Source: Pseudomonadota bacterium (GTDB lineage Bacteria > Pseudomonadota > Gammaproteobacteria > Xanthomonadales > Xanthomonadaceae). From it: a stretch of DNA of 5,990 bases. Where the stretch lies: contig JAHWKC010000150.1 of NCBI GenBank assembly GCA_019348095.1, forward strand, positions 1 through 5,990, read 5' to 3'. Position 1 is the first letter of the stretch. Each line of letters opens with the position of its first letter. Below the pieces are notes generated by a model that searched no databases, had not been told where the DNA came from, and worked only from the letters and a program-made list of their open reading frames with translations. The position numbers and the translations under genes were made by a program. Of this stretch, positions 1-5,302 are shown in pieces.

Positions 1-100
1 TCGCGATGGCGCCGGTCGTCGGAGTCGTCTCCAGCTCCTCGAGACGGTAGATCGTCTCCAGGTACTCCTGCATCTGCTCACTGACGTCGGCGCCGGCCAC
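1..100 (-). CDS. DtxR/MntR-family metal-dependent transcriptional repressor, N-terminal fragment
   Basis: The frame reads VAGADVSEQMQEYLETIYRL and goes on EELETTPTTGAIA before leaving the window. The EYLETIYRLEE helix followed by a T/S-T-G-A-I/L-A segment is the usual opening of the winged-helix DNA-binding domain of DtxR/MntR/IdeR repressors, which bind operators when loaded with Fe(II) or Mn(II). Only about 33 codons are present, so the recognition helix, metal ligands and dimerisation domain are not seen. I placed the start at the GTG at 98-100. An internal ATG at 71-73 is possible but would cut into the first helix. No clear Shine-Dalgarno precedes the GTG. The gene lies in the same frame as the upstream carboxylase fragment, 51 nt after its TAG, so co-transcription with that gene is plausible. 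The style is actinobacterial. The family call is fairly confident; metal specificity cannot be assigned. Confidence 0.65.
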   Translation of the reverse strand, partial: MAGADVSEQMQEYLETIYRLEELETTPTTGAIA

Positions 101-151
101 GGCAGGTGGGTACAGAGGCGGCCCGAAAAAGCTTGGGGACGGGACGTCCAG

Positions 152-700
152 CTACGAGGCGATCTCCGCGACGTCCTCCGTCCCTTCCGTCGGCGGCCCC
201 AAAACGAGAAGCACGTCCTTGGTGTCGACGTTCTCGCCGGCCGAGACGCGCACCTCGGTGACCACACCCGCAGCGGGACTGGTCACCTCGTTCTGCATCT
301 TCATCGCCTCGAGGACGACGACCGTCTGACCGGCCTCGACCTGCTGGCCGACCTCGACGAGCACCTTGACGATCGTGCCCTGCATCGGCACCGTCACCTG
401 ACCGGAACCGCCGACCGCGGCGCCGCCCGCCGCCGACGCCGACCGCCGCGGCTTCTTGGCCGGCGCACCGCCGCCGGCAGGAGCGGCGGCCATGGCCGAC
501 TCGGGGACCCACATCGCCACCTTGAACCGCTTGCCGTTGACCTCGACGTCGACGTCGCGTCGGACCTTGGCCTCGTCGCCCTCGCCGTCTCCGGCGGGGG
601 CCGGTGTGGGGCTGGTCCCGACGCCGGTCAGGTCCAGGTCGTTCTCGACCCAGCGCGTGTAGTGCGTCAGATCGTGGAAGTCGCGATGTTCGAGGATGGC
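152..700 (-). pseudogene. Acetyl/propionyl-CoA carboxylase alpha subunit, C-terminal fragment with biotin carboxyl carrier domain
   Basis: Residues about 415-596 of the hybrid frame fit the tail of an actinobacterial acyl-CoA carboxylase alpha subunit (biotin carboxylase plus BCCP), which carries CO2 on biotin for malonyl- or methylmalonyl-CoA formation in the cytoplasm. In order: the last helix of the biotin carboxylase domain (ILEHRDF...HYTRWVENDLDL, 416-438); an acidic, Pro/Ala-rich linker; a small beta segment RRDVDVEVNGKRFKVAMWVP (461-480); an Ala/Gly/Lys-rich flexible linker (485-515); and the biotinyl domain (516-582) with VTVPMQGTIVKVLVEVGQQV, EAMKM (K548 is the biotinylation site) and the VSAGENV turn. 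The catalytic biotin carboxylase core, over 400 residues in this family, is missing. Its stop is followed by the DtxR-like gene. The biotin domain is certain, the carboxylase parent is likely, and the exact acyl-CoA substrate is unknown. Confidence 0.8.
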
Positions 701-1942
701 GATGTCGGCGGGGATCGGCGGGCGCATCACCTGCACCGCTTCGGGCGTGGCCTCGGCGGCTTCGCGCGCCAGGCGGCGGTCGAGCAGGGCGAACAGCAGC
801 GGGTTGACCACGATCGACAGCAGCGCCCCGGCCAGGATCAGGTCCTGCCCGTCCTGCGGCAGGATGCCCAGCTGCAGGCCCAGCCCGGCGAGGATGAAGG
901 AGAACTCGCCGATCTGCGCCAGGCTGGCGGAGATGACCAGCGCGGTCGAGCTGGGTTTGCCGAACCCGCGCACGATCGCCCAGGCGGCCAGCGACTTGCC
1001 GACCACGATGATCAGGAAGGTCATCAGCACTTCCAGCGGGTGCTCGACCAGGATCATCGGGTCAAACAGCATGCCGACCGATACGAAGAACAGCACTGCG
1101 AACGCATCGCGCAGCGGCAGGGTCTCGGTGGCGGCCTTGGCGCTGAATTCGGACTCGTTGAGCAGCATGCCGGCGAAGAACGCACCCAGCGCGAACGACA
1201 CCCCGAACATCTGCGCCGAGCCGAACGCCACGCCCATCGCGATCGCCAGCACGCACAGCGTGAACAGCTCGCGCGAGCCGGTGCCGGCGACGCGTTCGAG
1301 CATCCACGGGATCACCCGGCGGCCGATGATCAGCATGAAGGCGACAAAGCCGCCGACCTTCAGGAACGTGCCCAGCAGCGCGCCGCCAACATCCGACATT
1401 CCGCCAGCCTCGCCACGCAAAACCTCGGCCAGTGCCGGCAGCAGCACCAGCGCGAGCACCATCGCCAGGTCCTCCACGATCAGCCAGCCGACCGCGATCC
1501 GGCCCCGGTAGGTCTCGACCAGGCGCCGCTCCTCCAGCGCGCGCAGCAGCACCACGGTGCTGGCCACCGACAGCGCCAGGCCAAACACGATCCCGGCGCC
1601 ATGCGACCAGCCGAGCAACTGCGACAGGCCCCAGCCCAGGGTTGTCGCGACCGCGATCTGCACGATCGCCCCGGGCAGCGCGATGGCCTTGACCTCCAGC
1701 AGGTCGCGCATCGAAAAATGCAGGCCGACGCCGAACATCAGCAGGATCACGCCGATCTCGGCAATCTGCGGCGCCAGCGTCTGGTCGCCGACGAAGCCCG
1801 GGGTGAACGGCCCGGCGACGATGCCGGCAACCAGGTAGCCGACCAGCGGCGACAGCCGGCATTTCTGCGCCAGCGCGCCGAAGATGAATGCGAGCACGAA
1901 GCCGACCACAAGGATGGAAATCAGCGGGGTGTGGTGCGGCAT
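152..1942 (-). CDS. Hybrid ORF: YbaL-type cation:proton antiporter (N) joined in frame to acyl-CoA carboxylase biotin domain (C)
   Basis: This is one uninterrupted frame of 596 codons from ATG (1940-1942) to TAG (152-154). GGAG at 1949-1952 (minus strand), six bases before the ATG, supports the start, as does alignment of MPHHTPLIS with the E. coli YbaL N-terminus. Residues 1 to about 414 are membrane antiporter. Residues from about 415 are the tail of a biotin-dependent carboxylase, with the biotin motif EAMKM at 545-549 and target lysine K548. In YbaL the segment after PPIPADI (408-414) should begin a Rossmann-type TrkA-N domain (VGYGRVG motif). Here it becomes ILEHRDFHDLTHYTRWVE, the end of a biotin carboxylase domain. 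I know of no natural protein with this architecture and think it most likely a chimeric join near 700. A real fusion is possible but unlikely. The two parts are described separately. Confidence 0.8.
   Translation of the reverse strand: MPHHTPLISILVVGFVLAFIFGALAQKCRLSPLVGYLVAGIVAGPFTPGFVGDQTLAPQIAEIGVILLMFGVGLHFSMRDLLEVKAIALPGAIVQIAVATTLGWGLSQLLGWSHGAGIVFGLALSVASTVVLLRALEERRLVETYRGRIAVGWLIVEDLAMVLALVLLPALAEVLRGEAGGMSDVGGALLGTFLKVGGFVAFMLIIGRRVIPWMLERVAGTGSRELFTLCVLAIAMGVAFGSAQMFGVSFALGAFFAGMLLNESEFSAKAATETLPLRDAFAVLFFVSVGMLFDPMILVEHPLEVLMTFLIIVVGKSLAAWAIVRGFGKPSSTALVISASLAQIGEFSFILAGLGLQLGILPQDGQDLILAGALLSIVVNPLLFALLDRRLAREAAEATPEAVQVMRPPIPADIAILEHRDFHDLTHYTRWVENDLDLTGVGTSPTPAPAGDGEGDEAKVRRDVDVEVNGKRFKVAMWVPESAMAAAPAGGGAPAKKPRRSASAAGGAAVGGSGQVTVPMQGTIVKVLVEVGQQVEAGQTVVVLEAMKMQNEVTSPAAGVVTEVRVSAGENVDTKDVLLVLGPPTEGTEDVAEIAS
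701..1942 (-). pseudogene. ybaL: ybaL 5' part: CPA2 monovalent cation:proton antiporter membrane domain, C-terminal domain missing
   Basis: Residues 1-414 of the hybrid frame match the membrane domain of YbaL, a KefB/KefC-related CPA2 antiporter of the inner membrane thought to exchange K+ or another monovalent cation for H+. Visible hallmarks are SPLVGYLVAGIVAGPFTPGF (31-50), ILLMFGVGLHFS (66-77), STVVLLRALEER (128-139), the WLIVEDLAMVLALVLLP segment with the conserved acidic pair E157-D158, GVSFALGAFFAGMLLNESE (247-265), DAFAVLFFVSVGMLFDP (279-295) and ASLAQIGEFSFILAGLG (339-355). About a dozen hydrophobic segments are present and the core appears intact. The E. coli protein has about 558 residues and carries a C-terminal NAD(H)-binding TrkA-N domain, which is absent here because the sequence switches right after PPIPADI. 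The gene is divergent from yheS. The identity of this part is near certain; its natural C-terminus lies outside the window. Confidence 0.88.
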
Positions 1943-1948
1943 CGATCG

Positions 1949-1952
1949 CTCC
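1949..1952 (-). promoter_or_regulatory. Shine-Dalgarno for the ybaL start
   Basis: On the minus strand the bases just upstream of the ATG read ACGGAGCGATCG, giving GGAG with a 6-nt spacer. This supports the ATG at 1940-1942 as the translation start. I see no convincing -10/-35 pair for this gene. The palindrome TTGCAA at 1989-1994 could act as a -35 on either strand but has no well-spaced -10 partner. Confidence 0.6.
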
Positions 1953-2026
1953 GTTTCGAACTGACCAGGTTGTGTACGTGCCCCGCTGTTGCAAGCACGG
2001 ATCTCGGCCCCGGCAGGCCGCCCACG

Positions 2027-2032
2027 TACAAT
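2027..2032 (+). promoter_or_regulatory. Candidate -10 box (TACAAT) for a leaderless yheS transcript
   Basis: TACAAT differs from the TATAAT consensus at one position and ends 6 nt before the A of the yheS ATG at 2039. A start site about 7 nt downstream of the box would fall on the ATG itself. No Shine-Dalgarno-like sequence occurs in the preceding 20 nt, which read CCCACGTACAATGGCGCC up to the ATG. A -35 at normal spacing (about 2004-2009) is poor. The call rests on geometry only. Confidence 0.45.
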
Positions 2033-2038
2033 GGCGCC

Positions 2039-3892
2039 ATGATTGCATTCAAAGATTTCGCCTTGCGGCGCGGCGAACGCCTGCTCATGTCCAACGTCGA
2101 CCTCGTCCTCCAGACCGGGTGGCGCGTGGGCGTGATCGGCCGCAATGGCACCGGAAAATCCTCGCTGTTCGCCGCCGTGCAGGGCGAGCTGGAGGCCGAC
2201 AAGGGCGACCTGGGCATCCCGAACCGCGTGCGCATCGCCAGTGTCGCGCAGGAAACTCCGTCACTGCCGGACCCGGCGCTGGATTTCGTGCTGTCGGGCG
2301 ATGCCCAGGTGCACGGCGTGCTGATGGCCGAGCGCGCCGCCGCCGAGCGCGAGGACTGGGAAGCGGTCGCCGAGGCGCATCACCGGCTGGAGGAGATCAG
2401 CGGTTACGACGCCACCGCCCGCGCCGGGAAGTTGCTGCACGGCCTGGGCTTCTCGGCCGATACCCACGATCGCGCGGTCAAGGAGTTCTCCGGCGGCTGG
2501 CGGGTGCGGCTGAACCTGGCGCGGGCGCTGATGACGCCGAGCGACCTGCTGCTGCTGGACGAACCGACCAACCACCTCGACCTCGATGCGGTGCTGTGGC
2601 TGGAGCAATGGCTGCTCAAGTACCCGGGCACCCTGATGCTGATCTCGCACGACCGCGAGTTCCTGGACGAAGTCACCAGTCACACGCTGCACCTGCACGA
2701 CGGCAAGGCCAAGCTCTACGCCGGCAATTTCACCGCGTTCGAGCGGCAGCGCGCCGAGCACCTGCGCCTGCAGCAGATCACCCACGAGAAGGCCCAGGCC
2801 GAGCGCGCCCACCTGCAGAGCTTCATCGACCGCTTCGGCGCCAGCGCCACCAAGGCCAAGCAGGCGCAGTCGCGGGTCAAGCGCCTGGCCAAGATGGCCG
2901 GTACCGAGGCGGTGCGCGCCGAGCGAGCGTTGCGCATCGAGTTCCCGTCCTCCGACAAGATCCCGCACGCGCTGTTGCGGCTGATGCATGCCGATTGCGG
3001 CTACGGCGACCACACCGTGTTGCACGACGTCGGCTTCATCCTGGAAGCCGGCGACCGCGTGGCCCTGCTCGGTCCCAACGGCGCCGGCAAGTCGACCCTG
3101 GTGAAGTCGCTGGTCGGCGAGATCGACCCGCTCAGCGGCGAGCGCGGCGGCCATCCGGACCTGCGCATCGGCTACTTCGCCCAGCACACGGTCGAATCGC
3201 TGCGCGAAGGCACCAGCGCGATCGACCACCTCGCCGACCTCGCCCCGGGCGTGGCCACGCAGCAACTGCGTGACTTCCTGGGCAAATGGAACTTCCCCGG
3301 CGACCGCGCGTTCGAGACGGTCGACGTGTTCTCCGGTGGCGAACGCGCGCGCCTGGCGCTGGCGATGATCGCCTGGCGAAAACCCAACGTGCTGCTGCTC
3401 GATGAGCCGACCAACCACCTCGACCTGGACATGCGCGAGGCCTTGGCCGAGGCGCTGGCCGAGTTCCAGGGCGCGATCGTGCTGGTCAGCCACGACCGCC
3501 ACCTGATCGGCCTGGTCTGCGACACGTTCTGGCGCGTGGCAGACGGCAGCGCCCAGCCGTTCGACGGCGACCTGGATGCCTACGCCGTCTGGCTGCGCAC
3601 CCGCGACAACTCCAACGACGGCAAGGGCGCGGCCAAGACCGCCGCGCCCGCGGCTGCGCCGGTGCCGGCGGCCAAGACGCGCAAGGCCAACCCGGTCAAG
3701 TTGGAACAGGCCGAGAAACGCGTCGCCGAACTGGAGTCGAAACTGCACACCCTCGACATGGACCTGGCCGACCCCGACCGCTACGCCGGCGGCCGCGACA
3801 ACGCCGCCGACCTGGCCCGCCGGCGCGAGGCCGCCGCCGCGCAGCTCCAGGCGGCCGAGGCCGAGTTGCTCGCGCTGTACGAAGAGGCCTGA
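2039..3892 (+). CDS. yheS: YheS-type ABC-F ATPase (ribosome-associated translation factor)
   Basis: This is a 617-residue soluble protein with two ABC ATPase domains and no membrane domain. That is the ABC-F layout, whose members bind the ribosomal E site and relieve stalled or antibiotic-blocked translation. Domain 1 has Walker A GRNGTGKS (34-41), signature SGGWR (151-155), Walker B LLLDEP ending at E175-P176, and SHD (203-205). The inter-domain linker, about 225-305, is charged and helical (HLQSFIDRFGASATKAKQAQSR, in part), as expected for the P-site tRNA interaction motif. Domain 2 has Walker A GPNGAGKS (345-352), signature SGGER (432-436), Walker B LLLDEP with E456, and SHD (484-486). Both catalytic glutamates are intact. 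An Ala/Pro-rich stretch (530-550) leads to a C-terminal coiled coil (553-617). Overall similarity and length match E. coli YheS (637 aa) better than Uup. The start is the ATG opening MIAFKDFALRRGE; the open frame upstream is read-through of the antisense ybaL region. The gene looks complete and functional. Confidence 0.93.
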   Translation: MIAFKDFALRRGERLLMSNVDLVLQTGWRVGVIGRNGTGKSSLFAAVQGELEADKGDLGIPNRVRIASVAQETPSLPDPALDFVLSGDAQVHGVLMAERAAAEREDWEAVAEAHHRLEEISGYDATARAGKLLHGLGFSADTHDRAVKEFSGGWRVRLNLARALMTPSDLLLLDEPTNHLDLDAVLWLEQWLLKYPGTLMLISHDREFLDEVTSHTLHLHDGKAKLYAGNFTAFERQRAEHLRLQQITHEKAQAERAHLQSFIDRFGASATKAKQAQSRVKRLAKMAGTEAVRAERALRIEFPSSDKIPHALLRLMHADCGYGDHTVLHDVGFILEAGDRVALLGPNGAGKSTLVKSLVGEIDPLSGERGGHPDLRIGYFAQHTVESLREGTSAIDHLADLAPGVATQQLRDFLGKWNFPGDRAFETVDVFSGGERARLALAMIAWRKPNVLLLDEPTNHLDLDMREALAEALAEFQGAIVLVSHDRHLIGLVCDTFWRVADGSAQPFDGDLDAYAVWLRTRDNSNDGKGAAKTAAPAAAPVPAAKTRKANPVKLEQAEKRVAELESKLHTLDMDLADPDRYAGGRDNAADLARRREAAAAQLQAAEAELLALYEEA

Positions 3893-3904
3893 GCACGCGA
3901 CTGG

Positions 3905-3991
3905 GTAGAGCCGAGCTTGCTCGGCTTTCGGTCCCGCGCGCGGACGTGTCGCCGGCGCCGTGGCGGTGCAGCGGAGCAAGCTCCGCTCTAC
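3905..3991. repeat. REP pair, copy 1 (inverted GTAG-headed hairpins)
   Basis: The left element, 3905-3926, is GTAG followed by a perfect hairpin AGCCGAGC-TT-GCTCGGCT. The right element, 3970-3991, is the same design on the minus strand: GTAG plus AGCGGAGC-TT-GCTCCGCT. The two face each other across a 43-nt spacer. GTAG heads with a short-loop stem are the hallmark of REP elements of the SMAG type described in Stenotrophomonas and mobilised by RAYT (TnpA-REP) transposases; no RAYT gene is in the window. The block starts 12 nt after the yheS stop and could protect the 3' end of that mRNA. There is no T-tract, so I do not call it an intrinsic terminator. Confidence 0.85.
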
Positions 3992-4058
3992 GCGCGAGTT
4001 CTGCATGAGCGGCGTCGAAACCATCTCGCTCGCGGGGCGCTCCGACAGCGTGGCCCTG
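3992..4058. other. Unique spacer between the two REP pairs
   Basis: This is 67 nt of GC-rich sequence with no supported gene, promoter or repeat. The short motif TTCTGCAT at 3999-4006 occurs again at 4189-4196, close to the symporter start, which may be a remnant of duplication or chance. Confidence 0.4.
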
Positions 4059-4142
4059 GTAGAGCCGAGCTTGCTCGGCTTCGATCCCGCACGGAGGTGT
4101 CGTTAGCGCCGTGGCAGTGCAGCGGAGCAAGCTCCGCTCTAC
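4059..4142. repeat. REP pair, copy 2 (inverted GTAG-headed hairpins)
   Basis: The left element (4059-4080) and right element (4121-4142) are identical to the corresponding elements of copy 1. The 40-nt spacer aligns by hand with that of copy 1 at about 33 of 40 positions plus a 3-nt length difference. Hairpins are fully conserved while the spacer has drifted, mostly by transitions. The copy ends 71 nt before the symporter GTG. Confidence 0.85.
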
Positions 4143-4197
4143 ATGCGGTTTGACCCGCGCCGGCAGGCTGTGTTTCGGTAAACCGCGTTTCTGCATC
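4143..4197. other. Short leader before the symporter gene, no strong signals
   Basis: The only structure I see is a 7-bp inverted repeat, GCGGTTT at 4145-4151 with AAACCGC at 4180-4186, separated by 28 nt. I see no good -10/-35 pair, so the promoter of the downstream gene is not identified. Confidence 0.35.
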
Positions 4198-4205
4198 GGA
4201 GGGGG
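4198..4205 (+). promoter_or_regulatory. Strong Shine-Dalgarno deciding a GTG start
   Basis: GGAGGGGG lies 8 nt before the GTG at 4214-4216. It selects that GTG as the start of the symporter, and the protein then opens directly with a hydrophobic first segment (LDYAVLGLYLLIVTVI). Confidence 0.7.
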
Positions 4206-4213
4206 CGATCGCA

Positions 4214-5302
4214 GTGCTGCACACGCTCGACTACGCGGTCCTGGGGCTGTACCTGCTGATAGTGACGGTGATCTGCGTGCGGGTGACGCGACGCAGCCCG
4301 GAGTCCGACGAGCTGTTCCTGGCCGGGCGCACGCTCGGGGCTGGCGTGGTCGGCCTGTCGTTGTTCGCCTCCAACATCTCCTCGACCACGTTGATCGGCC
4401 TGCCGGGTGCGGCGTGGTCGTCGGGCATCGCGGTGGCCAACTACGAATGGATGGCCGCGCTGGTGCTGCTGTTCTCGGCGCTGTACGTGGTGCCGGTGCT
4501 GCTGGGCAACCGCCTGACCACGGTGCCGGAGCTGCTGGAGCGCCGCTTCGATGCGCGTCTGCGCAAGTACCTGTCCGGGGTCAGCGTGTTCCTCTCGATC
4601 GTGCTCGACACCGCCGGCAGCCTGTTTGCCGGCGCCCTGGTGCTGCAGGTGTTCTTCCCGCAGCTGCCGCTGGTCGGCACCATCGTGGCGATCGCGTTGT
4701 TCACCGGCATCTACACCGCCGCGGGCGGCCTGCGCGCGGTGGCCTACACCGATGCGCTGCAGTCGGTGGTGCTGCTGGTGGGCGCGGCGATGCTGGCGTG
4801 GCTGGTGTTCGCCGAGTTCGACCACTCCTGGGCGAATGTGGTCGCGGCGATGCCGGCCGGTCACCTGTCATTGGTCCGGCCGCTGGACGACCCGCATCTG
4901 CCGTGGCTCGGCACGCTGATCGGCCTGCCGCTCCTGGGTTTTTACTACTGGACGATGAACCAGTACGTCAGCCAGCGCCTGCTCGGCGCGCGCAGCGTCG
5001 AGGCCGCCGGGCGCGGCGCCATGCTCGCCGCCGGGCTGAAGTTGTTGCCGCTGTTCCTGATGGTGCTGCCCGGCGCGATGGCGATCGCGCTGCTGCCGGA
5101 CCTGCAACGCGCCGACGAGGTCTTTCCGCGCCTGCTGATGGAGTACGCGCCGGTCGGTCTGACCGGGCTGATCCTGGCCGGGCTGCTGGCGGCGATCATG
5201 TCGAGCATCGACTCGGCGTTGAACTCGGCCTCGACCCTGATCACCCACGATTTCATCCAGCCGCGGCGGCCGCACCTGGACGCGCGCGCGCTGGCGAAGC
5301 TC
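4214..5302 (+). pseudogene. SGLT-like sodium/solute symporter (SSS family), truncated after about TM8-9
   Basis: Residues 1-363 belong to the sodium:solute symporter family, inner-membrane carriers that drive sugar or other solute uptake with Na+. Family marks are DELFLAGRTLG (32-42), FASNISSTTLIGLPG (51-65), YEWMAA (77-82), TAAGGLRAVAYTD (168-180), GFYYWTMNQYVSQRLLGA (242-259), LKLLPLFLMVLPG (275-287) and AAIMSSIDSALNSASTL (326-342). Compared from memory with Vibrio SGLT, E78, N249 and K276 fit sugar-contacting E88, N260 and K294, and S330-S331 fit Na2-site serines S364-S365. The position of Q69 is a threonine (T59), so the substrate may differ. Typical members have about 500-550 residues and 13-14 membrane segments. 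This copy stops being symporter after RRPHLDARALAKLG (351-364), losing the last several segments. The family is certain; the substrate is not known. Confidence 0.85.

Noticed and set aside
152..1942. A new biotin-dependent decarboxylase ion pump
   Set aside because: No carboxyltransferase or decarboxylase domain is present, a biotin carboxylase remnant marks the join, and the two halves look like different phyla. The idea is kept only as a testable alternative.
662..2038. A long N-terminal extension of yheS in the same plus-strand frame
   Set aside because: It is the antisense of ybaL: the translation is rich in R, Q, H and D with no domain, and YheS homology starts exactly at the ATG at 2039.
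3905..3926. Rho-independent terminator of yheS
   Set aside because: The stem is good and the position is right, but no run of T follows and the same element recurs in REP pairs. It may still affect the mRNA 3' end.
2261..4024. A 587-codon open frame on the minus strand opposite yheS
   Set aside because: It is an antisense shadow produced by high GC3; the translation is low-complexity, matches no family and runs into the REP hairpins, whereas the plus strand has intact ABC motifs.
3905..4142. CRISPR-like array
   Set aside because: The repeats are alternating inverted hairpins with spacers that resemble each other, only two units occur, and no cas genes are present; REP dimers fit better.
4145..4186. 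Riboswitch or attenuator upstream of the symporter
   Set aside because: There is only a 7-bp inverted repeat with a 28-nt loop, no T-tract and no known aptamer pattern.
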